Source of the DNA: Janibacter sp. CX7 | Lineage (GTDB): Bacteria; Actinomycetota; Actinomycetes; Actinomycetales; Dermatophilaceae | DNA length: 64,000 bases | Direction: 5' to 3' | Assembly (NCBI RefSeq): GCF_024362365.1 | Contig: NZ_CP101464.1 | Coordinates: forward strand, 1,922,001-1,986,000 | Shown: piece by piece, positions 1-9,664 of the stretch | How the letters are laid out: the number at the start of each line of letters is the position of its first letter | How positions within the stretch are numbered: position 1 is the stretch's first letter | Notes under the pieces: generated by a model | What the model saw: the letters and a program-made list of their open reading frames with translations, nothing else | Told to the model about the DNA's origin: nothing | Database searches by the model: none | Made by a program: the position numbers and the translations under genes

Positions 1-435
1 GACGACGACGTGCGGGTCGACCTCGCGACGATCCACGCGGGCGTGGCGGCGATGCGCGAGCGGCAGCGCGTCTTCGAGGCGACCGGAGGGGTCCACGCGG
101 CCGCGCTCCTCGGCCCCGACGGCGACCTGCTCGTCGTGCGCGAGGACATCGGCCGGCACAACGCCGTCGACAAGGTGCTCGGGTGGGCCGCCCGCGAGGG
201 CCGGCTGCCGCTGACGGGTCACACCCTGCTCGTGTCGTCGCGGGCCGGCTTCGAGATCGCGCAGAAGGCGGCGGTCGCCGGCGTGCCCGTCCTCGCGTGC
301 GTCTCGGCCGCGACCTCCCTGGCCGTCGAGGTCGCCGACCGGGCCGGGCTGACGCTGCTCGGCTTCGTCCGCGAGCCGCGCACGACCGTCTACACGCACG
401 CCCACCGCATCCCGGAGTCCGAACCCGGTTTGTGA
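1..435 (+). CDS. fdhD: FdhD, formate dehydrogenase accessory sulfurtransferase (5' truncated)
   Basis: C-terminal part of FdhD; the gene runs in from before the window. FdhD passes sulfur from a cysteine desulfurase to the molybdenum cofactor of formate dehydrogenase in the cytoplasm. The visible 145 or so codons carry the family core [13 protein letters not shown] and the later [12 protein letters not shown] segment, where most relatives have a Ser-Phe-Glu-Ile block. The CxxC sulfur-carrying cysteines lie upstream and cannot be checked. No formate dehydrogenase gene is visible downstream; aceE follows 77 bases later behind its own likely promoter. Confidence 0.93.
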   Translation, partial: DDDVRVDLATIHAGVAAMRERQRVFEATGGVHAAALLGPDGDLLVVREDIGRHNAVDKVLGWAAREGRLPLTGHTLLVSSRAGFEIAQKAAVAGVPVLACVSAATSLAVEVADRAGLTLLGFVREPRTTVYTHAHRIPESEPGL

Positions 436-459
436 CGCCTGACACCCACGCGAGAGGAT
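430..459 (+). promoter_or_regulatory. Candidate aceE promoter
   Basis: TTGTGA at 430-435 and GAGGAT at 454-459 are 18 bases apart, overlapping the fdhD stop codon. A start near 466 would give aceE a leader of about 47 nt. Motif-based only. Confidence 0.4.
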
Positions 460-512
460 GGGTGTGTCCGTCGTCACCACGTGCGGACAGGTCTTGTGAA
501 AGGACGACACTC

Positions 513-3305
513 GTGCCCGGCTCAGCGGATCACCTCAGCGACGGCCCCATCCTCAACGGCATCCCCACCCACCTGCCGGACATCGACGCGGAGGAGACAG
601 CCGAGTGGCTGGACTCCATCGACGCGCTGATCGACGACTCGGGCCGCGAGCGCGCCCGCTACGTCATGCTGCGCCTGCTCGAGCGCGCTCGCATGAAGAA
701 CGTCGGGGTCCCGTCGCTGACGACGACCGACTACGTCAACACCATCCGCCCGGCGGACGAGCCGTGGTACCCCGGTGACGAGGAGGTCGAGCGCCGCTAC
801 CGCGCGTGGATCCGCTGGAATGCCGCGATCCAGGTCCACCGCGCCCAGCGCCCCGGCGTCGGGGTCGGCGGCCACATCTCCTCCTACGCCTCCGCGGCGA
901 CCCTCTACGAGGTCGGCTTCAACCACTTCTGGCGGGGCAAGGACCACCCGGGTGGCGGCGACCAGATCTTCTTCCAGGGCCACGCCTCCCCTGGCATGTA
1001 CGCCCGCGCCTTCCTCGAGGGCCGCATCAGCGAGGAGCAGATGGACGGCTTCCGCCAGGAGGCCGCCCAGCTCGCCGGGCAGGGCCAGACCGGGATGCCC
1101 TCCTACCCGCACCCGCGCCTGATGCCGGACTTCTGGGAGTTCCCTACGGTCTCGATGGGCATCGGCCCGATGAACGCGATCTACCAGGCGCAGTTCAACA
1201 AGTACCTGCACAACCGCGGCATCAAGGACACCTCCCAGCAGCACGTGTGGGCCTTCCTCGGCGACGGCGAGATGGACGAGCCGGAGAGCCGTGGCCTGCT
1301 GCAGACGGCCGCCTTCGAGGAGCTCGACAACCTCACCTTCGTCGTCAACTGCAACCTCCAGCGTCTCGACGGGCCGGTCCGCGGCAACGGCAAGATCATC
1401 CAGGAGCTCGAGGCGCAGTTCCGCGGCGCCGGGTGGAATGTCATCAAGGTCGTCTGGGGCCGCGGCTGGGACCCGCTGCTCGCCGCCGACCGCGACGGCG
1501 CGCTGGTCAACCTCATGAACCAGACGCCCGACGGCGACTACCAGACCTTCCGCGCCAACGACGGCGCCTACGTGCGGGAGAACTTCTTCAACCGCGACCC
1601 GCGCACCCGCAAGCTCGTCGAGGACTGGTCCGACGCCGACGTGTGGTGGAAGCTCAAGCGCGGTGGCCACGACTACAACAAGGTCTACGCCGCCTACCGC
1701 GCCGCGATGCACCACACCGGTCAGCCGACGGTCATCCTCGCGAAGACGATCAAGGGCTACGGCCTGGGCACGCACTTCGCCGGGCGCAATGCGACCCACC
1801 AGATGAAGAAGCTCACCCTCGACGACCTCAAGGGGCTGCGCGACGGGCTGAAGATCCCGATCACCGACGAGCAGCTCGAGGCCAACCCCTACCTGCCGCC
1901 CTACTACCACCCCGGTGAGGACGACGAGGCGATCCAGTACATGCGCGAGCGCCGCGGCAAGCTCGGCGGCGGGCTGCCCTCGCGGCGGGTCGAGTACACG
2001 GCACCGCAGCTGCCGGGCGACGACAAGTACAGCCAGATGGCCAAGGGCTCGGGCAAGCAGGAGATCGCCACGACGATGGCCTGGGTCCGCCTGCTCAAGG
2101 ACCTCATGCGCGAGAAGGGCTTCGGCGACCGGATCGTGCCGATCATCCCCGACGAGGCGCGCACCTTCGGCATGGACTCCTTCTTCCCGACGAAGAAGAT
2201 CTACAACCCGCACGGGCAGAACTACACCTCGGTCGACGCCGACCTCATGCTCGCCTACCGCGAGTCCGAGCAGGGCCAGATCGTCCACACCGGCATCAAC
2301 GAGGCCGGCTCGGTCGCGGCCTTCACCGCCGCGGCGACGAGCTATGCCACGCACGGCGAGCCGATGATCCCGGTCTACATCTTCTACTCGATGTTCGGCT
2401 TCCAGCGCACCGGCGACAGCATCTGGGCGGCCGCCGACCAGATGTCCCGAGGCTTCCTCCTCGGCGCCACGGCCGGGCGCACGACCCTCACCGGCGAGGG
2501 GCTGCAGCACGCCGACGGCCACTCGCAGCTGCTCGCCGCGACCAACCCCGCGGTCGTCTCCTGGGACCCGGCCTACGGCTTCGAGATCGCGCACATCATG
2601 CGTCAGGGCCTGGAGACGATGTACGGCGGCGACGCCCCGCAGTCGGACGCCCGTCGCAACGTCATCTACTACCTCACGCTCTACAACGAGCCGATCGTCC
2701 AGCCGCAGCAGCCCGAGGACCTCGACGTCGACGGCCTGCTCAAGGGCATCTACCGCTACTCCGCCGGTGACGCCTCCGGCCTCGGCGACACCCCGCCGCG
2801 CTGCCAGCTGCTCGCCAGCGGCGTGGGCATGGCGTGGGCGCTCGAGGCGCAGCAGCTGCTGCGGGACGACTGGGGCGTCGTCGCCGACGTGTGGTCGGTG
2901 ACGAGCTGGAGCGAGCTGCGCCGCGAGGCGATGGCGTGCGACGAGCAGCGCTTCCTGCACCCCGACCAGGAGCGGCGGACCCCCTTCGTCACCCAGCAGC
3001 TCGAGGGGACGGTCGGCCCGGTCGTCGCCGTCTCCGACTACATGAAGCAGGTCCAGGACCAGATCCGGCCGTGGATCCCCGAGGAGTTCTCGGCCCTGGG
3101 CACCGACGGCTTCGGCTTCTCCGACACCCGGGCCGCGGCGCGACGCTACTTCCACGTCGACGGCCCGTCGATGGCCGTGCGAGCCCTGCAGATGCTCGCC
3201 GACCGCGGCTGGGTCGCCGAGGACGTCCCCGGCAAGGCCGCCGAGAAGTACCGCCTGCTCGACGTCAGCGCCGGCACCTCCGGCAACGCGGGCGGCGACG
3301 CCTGA
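513..3305 (+). CDS. aceE: Pyruvate dehydrogenase E1 component, homodimeric type
   Basis: 930-residue thiamine-diphosphate E1 of the pyruvate dehydrogenase complex, which decarboxylates pyruvate and acetylates lipoyl-E2. The ThDP/Mg motif [10 protein letters not shown] starts near residue 250 and closes with the NCN segment near 285. The transketolase-like central and C-terminal domains are complete, and the length is normal for the single-chain actinobacterial and proteobacterial form. The GTG start at 513 is preceded by an AAAGGA ribosome site and begins just before the conserved N-terminus ([20 protein letters not shown]). The reading frame extends further upstream, but only through fdhD. 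It is monocistronic, with a hairpin right after the stop. E2 and E3 genes are not in the window. Confidence 0.97.
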   Translation: MPGSADHLSDGPILNGIPTHLPDIDAEETAEWLDSIDALIDDSGRERARYVMLRLLERARMKNVGVPSLTTTDYVNTIRPADEPWYPGDEEVERRYRAWIRWNAAIQVHRAQRPGVGVGGHISSYASAATLYEVGFNHFWRGKDHPGGGDQIFFQGHASPGMYARAFLEGRISEEQMDGFRQEAAQLAGQGQTGMPSYPHPRLMPDFWEFPTVSMGIGPMNAIYQAQFNKYLHNRGIKDTSQQHVWAFLGDGEMDEPESRGLLQTAAFEELDNLTFVVNCNLQRLDGPVRGNGKIIQELEAQFRGAGWNVIKVVWGRGWDPLLAADRDGALVNLMNQTPDGDYQTFRANDGAYVRENFFNRDPRTRKLVEDWSDADVWWKLKRGGHDYNKVYAAYRAAMHHTGQPTVILAKTIKGYGLGTHFAGRNATHQMKKLTLDDLKGLRDGLKIPITDEQLEANPYLPPYYHPGEDDEAIQYMRERRGKLGGGLPSRRVEYTAPQLPGDDKYSQMAKGSGKQEIATTMAWVRLLKDLMREKGFGDRIVPIIPDEARTFGMDSFFPTKKIYNPHGQNYTSVDADLMLAYRESEQGQIVHTGINEAGSVAAFTAAATSYATHGEPMIPVYIFYSMFGFQRTGDSIWAAADQMSRGFLLGATAGRTTLTGEGLQHADGHSQLLAATNPAVVSWDPAYGFEIAHIMRQGLETMYGGDAPQSDARRNVIYYLTLYNEPIVQPQQPEDLDVDGLLKGIYRYSAGDASGLGDTPPRCQLLASGVGMAWALEAQQLLRDDWGVVADVWSVTSWSELRREAMACDEQRFLHPDQERRTPFVTQQLEGTVGPVVAVSDYMKQVQDQIRPWIPEEFSALGTDGFGFSDTRAAARRYFHVDGPSMAVRALQMLADRGWVAEDVPGKAAEKYRLLDVSAGTSGNAGGDA

Positions 3306-3329
3306 GGCACCGCCCCCGGCACCACACGG

Positions 3330-3373
3330 GCCCCGGCCATGGCGTCTCCACCCGGAGACGCGGTGGCCGGGGC
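3330..3373 (+). terminator. aceE terminator hairpin
   Basis: Two stacked perfect stems: GCCCCGGCCA (3330-3339) with TGGCCGGGGC (3364-3373), and GCGTCTCC (3342-3349) with GGAGACGC (3354-3361). It starts 25 bases after the aceE stop. There is no T-run, as is common in GC-rich actinobacteria. Confidence 0.7.
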
Positions 3374-3501
3374 TTCGTCGTGAGCGCGAAGGGAGGTCAC
3401 GACCCGGTCTCGACGCGGGCGCCGCAGCAACCCGCGAGTGCCCGGCGACGTCTGCGGCATCGGGTGGCACCACCGCCACCCCTGATGCAAGGGGACACAC
3501 G

Positions 3502-4104
3502 ATGACATCACGCACCACCACCGCACTGCTCGCAGCGACTCCGCTCGCGCTGGGCCTGGCCCTGGCCGCGGCGCCGCAGGCGAGCGCCGCGACGACACCG
3601 CCCGCCGACGCCGAGCTCCTCGTGCAGGTCGCCGACGTCTACTCGGGCCACCTCGAGGGCATCGCGGGCAACCGGCACCGCGTGCGGGTCGCCCAGGTCG
3701 ACGGCCGGACCACCGGCTTCGTCCAGTCCTGGACCTGCCCGTCGGAGGCGACGGTGACCACCCGCTGGGTCTCGCCGTCGTGCACGCACCGGTCGACCTT
3801 CAGCCTGCGGGAGCAGTGGGGCGCCCCGCCGCAGGCGCGAGTGAGCTCGACCGGGCGCTCGGGCGTCATCGCGGGCAAGCTCGTCGGGGTCAACCGCACG
3901 ACGGGGTGGCAGCGCTCCTTCACGGTCGACCTCACGATGCGGGCCGGCACCGGCGCGACGGCCGACCGCGACCCGGCACCCTCCGACGGCGAGAGCACGA
4001 CCGTGTGGTCGACGGCCACCTTCTCCGGCGACGTCTCGGGTGCCGACGTGTGGGTGAAGGGGACGCCGCAGGGCACCTCGAGCCTCTTCGGCTGGACGGA
4101 CTGA
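3502..4104 (+). CDS. Secreted protein of unknown function, tandem paralogue A
   Basis: 200 residues starting with a Sec signal peptide (hydrophobic core at residues 8-25, likely cleavage after ASA near 29). The mature part has two cysteines, in WTCPS and SCTHRS, probably forming a disulfide. Start ATG 3502 follows AAGGGGA. The next gene is clearly its paralogue. Shared blocks are GNRH, a TC/CTH cysteine pair, QWG-PP, SSTGRSGV, KLVG-NR-TG, a Trp-Ser-Thr-Ala block and a C-terminal FGWT. No catalytic motif was recognised; a small extracellular beta-rich domain is a guess. Confidence 0.75.
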   Translation: MTSRTTTALLAATPLALGLALAAAPQASAATTPPADAELLVQVADVYSGHLEGIAGNRHRVRVAQVDGRTTGFVQSWTCPSEATVTTRWVSPSCTHRSTFSLREQWGAPPQARVSSTGRSGVIAGKLVGVNRTTGWQRSFTVDLTMRAGTGATADRDPAPSDGESTTVWSTATFSGDVSGADVWVKGTPQGTSSLFGWTD

Positions 4105-4122
4105 CAGCTGCGTCCACCGTCA

Positions 4123-4151
4123 CGGGGAGGTCACGATCGGTGGCCTCCCCG
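4123..4151 (+). terminator. Hairpin after paralogue A
   Basis: CGGGGAGGTCAC (4123-4134) pairs with GTGGCCTCCCCG (4140-4151) over 12 positions with one G-T pair and a 5-base loop. It separates the two paralogous secreted-protein genes, so they are probably transcribed separately. Confidence 0.6.
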
Positions 4152-4226
4152 AACCATGTCCCGGCGACAGCCTTCTGCTCTGGTGTGGGCGACAACGAGG
4201 TCACCCACGATCGAGAGGGGACACTC

Positions 4227-4808
4227 ATGAACACTCGACGACTGGCTCTGGCCACGCTGCCGCTCGCGGCCGCGCTCATCGCGACGATGGCACCCACTGC
4301 CACGGCCACGACCACCGAGGTTGCGGCCACGCCGCCCGACTCGGACAGCCTGCTCTTCGGCTTCCACGACGCGCTCCGTGGGAGCGTCGCCGGCACGCCG
4401 GGCAACCGGCACCACCTCTACCTGCTCGACGGCGAGGGCCCGGCGACCGGGTACCTGCGCTCCTACACCTGTCCCGAGGACGCACCCTTCACCGACTCCT
4501 GGGCGTCGCAGCGCTGCACCCACCTGCTGACCCAGGACCTGCGTCCGCAGTGGGGCAACCCGCCGACGGCGTGGATCAGCTCGACCGGCCGGTCCGGCGT
4601 CTTCCGCACGGACAAGCTCGTCGGCACCAACAGGGCGACCGGGTACCGACGCGCGGTCTCCGCCGACCTGACCTTCGTCGCCGGGAAGACGGCCGAGCCG
4701 CTGGGTGCTGACGGGCACTACGCGTGGTCGACAGCGGACGCCCGCGGCAACCTCGGCGGCGCCACCGTCTGGATCACGGGCAATGCCTGGTTCGGCTGGA
4801 CCGTCTGA
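4227..4808 (+). CDS. Secreted protein of unknown function, tandem paralogue B
   Basis: 193 residues with an N-terminal signal peptide (MNTRRLALATL then a hydrophobic stretch, cleavage near residue 27). It aligns along its whole mature length with the preceding gene and keeps the two cysteines (YTCPE, RCTHL), SSTGRSGV, DKLVGTNRATGYRR and the terminal FGWTV. The duplication is therefore local, with substantial divergence. Start ATG 4227 is chosen because AGAGGGG lies just upstream and the signal peptide begins there. No known domain recognised. Confidence 0.75.
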   Translation: MNTRRLALATLPLAAALIATMAPTATATTTEVAATPPDSDSLLFGFHDALRGSVAGTPGNRHHLYLLDGEGPATGYLRSYTCPEDAPFTDSWASQRCTHLLTQDLRPQWGNPPTAWISSTGRSGVFRTDKLVGTNRATGYRRAVSADLTFVAGKTAEPLGADGHYAWSTADARGNLGGATVWITGNAWFGWTV

Positions 4809-4835
4809 CGGGACTGGGGGTGTGCCCACGCATGG

Positions 4836-4841
4836 CAGGAT
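4836..4841 (+). promoter_or_regulatory. -10 hexamer, leaderless start of the MOSC gene
   Basis: CAGGAT lies 12 bases before the GTG at 4848, so transcription should start at or within a base of the start codon. No ribosome site is seen. Confidence 0.4.
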
Positions 4842-4847
4842 CTCCGC

Positions 4848-5456
4848 GTGGGCACCCCCTTCGTCAGGTCCGTGAGCAGCGACGAGCTGCACCGCTTCAG
4901 CAAGCAACCGCGCGCGGCCATCGAGCTCGTCGCCGGCCTTGGCGTGCGCGGTGATGCCCACGCCGGGACCCTCGTGCAGCACCGGTCCCGGGTGCGGCGC
5001 GACCCCAACCAGCCCAACCTGCGCCAGGTCCACCTCATCCAGGCCGACCTCCTCGAGGAGGCCCGAGCGGCCGGGCACGACATCGGCCCGGGCTCTCTCG
5101 GCGAGAACGTGCTCACCGACGGAGTCGACCTGCTCGCCCTGCCCGAGGGCACCCGCCTGCACCTGGGTGAGGCCGTCGTGCGGCTCACCGGGCTGCGCAA
5201 CCCCTGCCGGCAGATCGACGAGCACTCGCACGGGCTGCTCAAGGTCGTCGTCCGGCGCGTCGACGGCGTGGCCACCCGCACCGACTCGCAGGTCGAGCTG
5301 GGCCCCACGGGCGGCGTGCAGGCCCTCGACGGCGTCGGCATCGAGCGGCGGGCCGGCGTGATGTCGGTCGTCGAGGTCGGCGGCAGCGTGCGCCCGGGCG
5401 ACCCGATCGAGGTCGTGCTGCCGCCCGAGCCGCACACCCCGCTCGTCCCCGTCTGA
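4848..5456 (+). CDS. MOSC domain protein
   Basis: 202 residues of the MOSC family (molybdenum cofactor sulfurase C-terminal domain; YiiM-like stand-alone proteins belong here). The conserved cysteine is in LRNPCRQID near residue 124, preceded by the GENVLTDGVDL block. Such proteins use molybdenum cofactor or handle sulfur; the substrate cannot be told. The GTG start at 4848 is the first in frame and has a -10-like hexamer 12 bases upstream. A copy of the CGAAGGGRG word lies at codons 3-6 in reverse orientation. It is convergent with the glycerophosphodiesterase gene across a shared terminator. Confidence 0.85.
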   Translation: MGTPFVRSVSSDELHRFSKQPRAAIELVAGLGVRGDAHAGTLVQHRSRVRRDPNQPNLRQVHLIQADLLEEARAAGHDIGPGSLGENVLTDGVDLLALPEGTRLHLGEAVVRLTGLRNPCRQIDEHSHGLLKVVVRRVDGVATRTDSQVELGPTGGVQALDGVGIERRAGVMSVVEVGGSVRPGDPIEVVLPPEPHTPLVPV

Positions 5457-5531
5457 CCCGCCCGCCGAGGTCAGTTGACCAGCGGTGACCACCTGAGGAG
5501 GTTCCGAGGCTCCTTGCGTCCACCGCGCACG

Positions 5532-5570
5532 ACGAAGGGAGGTCCGCACCGGGTGCGGACCTCCCTTCGT
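5532..5570. terminator. Bidirectional terminator built from paired CGAAGGGAG words
   Basis: Perfect 19-bp inverted repeat with a one-base centre. The left arm begins ACGAAGGGAGG (5532-5550) and the right arm ends CCTCCCTTCGT (5552-5570). It lies between two convergent genes and can serve both. Confidence 0.85.
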
Positions 5571-5578
5571 CAGGTGGA

Positions 5579-6808
5579 TCAGTTGTCGGCGAGGAAGTCC
5601 TCGCGGGCCTCGACGCAGATGTCGGGCTGGTCGCAGAAGGCGCCGTCGATGCCGACCTCGTAGAAGCGGGTGACCTCGTCGGCCATCCGACCGTGGGCGG
5701 CCGGGTCGGTGCCGATCCGGTAGTCCGTCGGGAGGAAGGTGTTCTCGGCGCGGAAGGTCCACGGCGTGACCTTCAGCCCCGCGGCGTGGGCGTCCTCGAC
5801 GAAGCTCGTCGGCTCACCCAGGCTGCCGTCGGAGTTGCGGGCGATGACTGCGTTCTTCTCCGGGCCGAAGCCGTCGATCCACTGCGACAGGTCCTGCATC
5901 GACGAAGCGGTGGTCAGCTCGGCATAGGTCGTGCCCTGCTCGTGCAGGTCGTAGGGGCCGCCCTTGACCGTCGTGAGGAAGGTGCTCTTGCCCTTGTAGC
6001 CGTGCTCGTCGCGCAGGTCCTTGAGCGCGGTGAGCTCGAAGGACTGGACCCACAGCGGGGCCTTGGGGTGGTTGAGGTGGTACGTCGTCACCAGACGGGC
6101 GACCTCGGCCTCGGGGTCGAAGCCCTCGTCGTGGAGGTAGGTCGAGTGCTTGATCTCCGGGATGATGCCGATGACGCGACCGGTCTTGCGAGAGAGGGTC
6201 TCTCGCTTGGCCAGGACCTCCTCGAAGGTCGGCACCTCGAACTGGCCGTCATAGCCCCGGGACTCCGGACGCATGTCACCCAGGCGCTCCTTGGCGCGCA
6301 GCGTCTTCAGCTCGGCGAGGGTGAAGTCGTCGACGAACCAGCCGGTGACCTGCGTGCCGTCGAGGTTCTTCGTCGTCCTGCGGTCGGCGAACTCCGGGTG
6401 GTCGGCGACATCGGTGGTGCCCGAGATCTCCGGCTCGTGGCGGTCGACGAGGACGCCGTCCTTGGTCATGACGAGGTCGGGCTCGATGTAGTCGGCGCCC
6501 TGCTCGACGGCCAGGTCGTAGGCGGCGAGGGTGTGCTCGGGGCGGTAACCCGAGGCGCCGCGGTGGGCGAGGACGAGCGGGTCGGCCATGTTCTTCTCCC
6601 GGTAGCCGGGGTTGCCCGACGCGGCCTGGACCTGGGCGTCAGGGGCCGCGGTGGCGGCGGTCGAGGTGGCCAGCGGCGCGACGAGCGCGGCGGCAGCCAG
6701 GAGTCCGGTGGCGATCTTCGTGGGGTGCATGTCGGGGACGGTAGGGGCGTCGTGCTCACCATCTGCCGACATCACCGTGTCGCCGTCGTGACCAGTCGAT
6801 GAACGCAC
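5579..6808 (-). CDS. Secreted glycerophosphodiester phosphodiesterase
   Basis: GlpQ-type GDPD that hydrolyses glycerophosphodiesters to glycerol-3-phosphate and an alcohol, probably outside the membrane. The TIM-barrel signatures are clear: HRGASGYRPEHT (catalytic His, Arg and Glu), then EPDLVMTKDGVLVDRHE with the second His, and EIKHS later. The start is uncertain. GTG at 6808 has a strong AAGGGGG ribosome site, which is itself a CGAAGGGGG word. ATG at 6730 (residue 27) begins a textbook signal peptide, MHPTKIATGLLAAAALVAP, but lacks a ribosome site. If 6808 is used, the signal peptide has an unusually long N-region. Confidence 0.9.
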   Translation of the reverse strand: MRSSTGHDGDTVMSADGEHDAPTVPDMHPTKIATGLLAAAALVAPLATSTAATAAPDAQVQAASGNPGYREKNMADPLVLAHRGASGYRPEHTLAAYDLAVEQGADYIEPDLVMTKDGVLVDRHEPEISGTTDVADHPEFADRRTTKNLDGTQVTGWFVDDFTLAELKTLRAKERLGDMRPESRGYDGQFEVPTFEEVLAKRETLSRKTGRVIGIIPEIKHSTYLHDEGFDPEAEVARLVTTYHLNHPKAPLWVQSFELTALKDLRDEHGYKGKSTFLTTVKGGPYDLHEQGTTYAELTTASSMQDLSQWIDGFGPEKNAVIARNSDGSLGEPTSFVEDAHAAGLKVTPWTFRAENTFLPTDYRIGTDPAAHGRMADEVTRFYEVGIDGAFCDQPDICVEAREDFLADN

Positions 6809-6867
6809 GGGAGTCCCCCTTCGCCTCCGAGTCCCGGACCGGGGACGGCGACGGGCTGCCGAGGTCC

Positions 6868-8307
<1,440 letters not shown>

Positions 8308-8329
8308 GCCCGCGGAGGAGCACCACTCC

Positions 8330-8370
8330 CGAAGGGAGGGTGCGGCCGATGTGGCCGCACCCTCCCTTCG
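8330..8370 (+). terminator. argG terminator with paired CGAAGGGAG words
   Basis: Perfect 18-bp stem: CGAAGGGAGGGTGCGGCC (8330-8347) with its complement at 8353-8370, loop GATGT. It begins 22 bases after the argG stop. Confidence 0.85.
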
Positions 8371-8415
8371 TCCGTTCTGCTCGCGACCCGTGAGACCTCT
8401 TGTGGTCTTCACACA

Positions 8416-8421
8416 TAGGAT
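8416..8421 (+). promoter_or_regulatory. -10 hexamer, leaderless start of fasR
   Basis: TAGGAT lies exactly 12 bases before the GTG at 8428, with no ribosome site between. Confidence 0.5.
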
Positions 8422-8427
8422 GACGGG

Positions 8428-9609
8428 GTGTCGCGCCGTGGCCTCGTCTCCCTGACCACCCGTCGGCAGGTCCGTCGCAGGGGCGGCGACCTGGCCCGGG
8501 CGGCGACCCAGCGGCTCGAGGCGACGCACGACTGGTACGCCACGCTCAGCGCCCAGGAGCGCTCCTGGGTGGCGCTCGTCGCGCAGGCCGGGATCGCCAA
8601 CTTCATCGAGTGGCTCGACGGCACCGAGCGGGCCGACACCCGCACGACCTTCGGCGCCGCACCACGGGAGCTGACGCGCACGATCAGCCTCGCCCAGACC
8701 CTCGAGCTCGCCCGCTCCGTGGTCGACGTCGTCGAGGAGCACGTCGACGAGCTCGCCAAGCCTGCTGACGTCACCGACCTGCGCATCGCGGTGCTGCGCT
8801 ACTCGCGCGAGATCGCCTTCGGCGCCGCCCAGGTCTACGCCCATGCTGCCGAGCAGCGAGGGGCCTGGGATGCCCGCCTCGAGTCCCTCGTCATCGACGC
8901 GGTCATGCGCGGCGAGGTCGACGAGTCGATCCGCACGAGGGCAGCGGCGCTGGGGTGGGGTGATGTCACCGACGTCGTTGTCCTCGTAGGCGGCTCGCCC
9001 CGCAGCGACGAGGATGACGACGACCCGACCGCCGCCGTGGCCGAGGTGCACCGCACGGCACAGCGTCTCGACCTGCCGGTGCTCGCCGGCGTGCAGGGCA
9101 GCCGCCTCGTCGCAGTCGTCGGCTCCGTCAGCGACCCGGCCGCCACGGCCGCCGACTTCGCCGGCTGCTTCGCCGACGGCGATCTCGTCCACGGCCCCCT
9201 CGTCACCGACCTCACCGAAGGTGCCGTCTCGGCCCACGCCGCCGTCGCCGGGCACGTCGCCGCCCCGGGCTGGCCCGGCCGACCCCGACCGGTCGCCGCG
9301 GACGACCTCCTCGGGGAGCGAGCCGTCGCCGGCGACGACCTCGCCCACGCCGCCCTCGTCGAGCAGGTGCACCACCGGCTCGCCGAGCACCCGAGCCTGC
9401 TCGAGACCGCACGCACCCACCTCGACTCCCCCGGTCTCGAGGCGACCTCCCGCGCCCTCATCGTCCACGTCAACACGGTGCGCTACCGCCTCGGCCGGAT
9501 CAGCGAGGTCACCGGCTACGACCTCACCGACCCGCACGAGGCCTTCACCGTGCGTGTCGCCCTGACCCTCGGCGCCATTTTGGAGGAACCCTCCAACTCC
9601 GACGGGTGA
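8428..9609 (+). CDS. fasR: FasR-like (PucR family) regulator of fatty acid synthesis
   Basis: 393-residue regulator with the C-terminal PucR-type helix-turn-helix (NTVRYRLGRISEVTGYDLTDP, residues about 350-375). It sits directly upstream of fabD-fabH-acpP-fabF. In Streptomyces the gene at this spot, FasR, activates the fab operon in the malonyl-CoA circuit, so the same role is inferred here from family plus position. The middle of the protein lacks a recognised domain apart from a GGDEF-like fold common to PucR regulators. The GTG start at 8428 has a -10 hexamer 12 bases upstream. A 7-bp inverted repeat near its 3' end may be an operator. Confidence 0.88.
   Translation: MSRRGLVSLTTRRQVRRRGGDLARAATQRLEATHDWYATLSAQERSWVALVAQAGIANFIEWLDGTERADTRTTFGAAPRELTRTISLAQTLELARSVVDVVEEHVDELAKPADVTDLRIAVLRYSREIAFGAAQVYAHAAEQRGAWDARLESLVIDAVMRGEVDESIRTRAAALGWGDVTDVVVLVGGSPRSDEDDDDPTAAVAEVHRTAQRLDLPVLAGVQGSRLVAVVGSVSDPAATAADFAGCFADGDLVHGPLVTDLTEGAVSAHAAVAGHVAAPGWPGRPRPVAADDLLGERAVAGDDLAHAALVEQVHHRLAEHPSLLETARTHLDSPGLEATSRALIVHVNTVRYRLGRISEVTGYDLTDPHEAFTVRVALTLGAILEEPSNSDG
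9580..9596. promoter_or_regulatory. Inverted repeat before fabD, possible operator
   Basis: TTGGAGG-AAC-CCTCCAA lies inside the last codons of fasR, about 70 bases before fabD. It could be an operator for FasR or simply part of a short hairpin. Position is the only support. Confidence 0.3.
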
Positions 9610-9664
9610 TTCTCTGGCGTGGTCGACCTCGCCCGCGCCGCCCTTCGCCCGCGACTCTGGATGG

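Noticed and set aside
522..3521. 999-codon open frame opposite aceE
   Set aside because: It is antisense to a complete aceE, has no ribosome site and no recognisable domain. Long antisense frames are expected in GC-rich DNA with strong third-position bias.
4131..5762. Open frame opposite the paralogue B and MOSC genes
   Set aside because: No ribosome site, no domain, and both plus-strand genes there have strong family or paralogue support.
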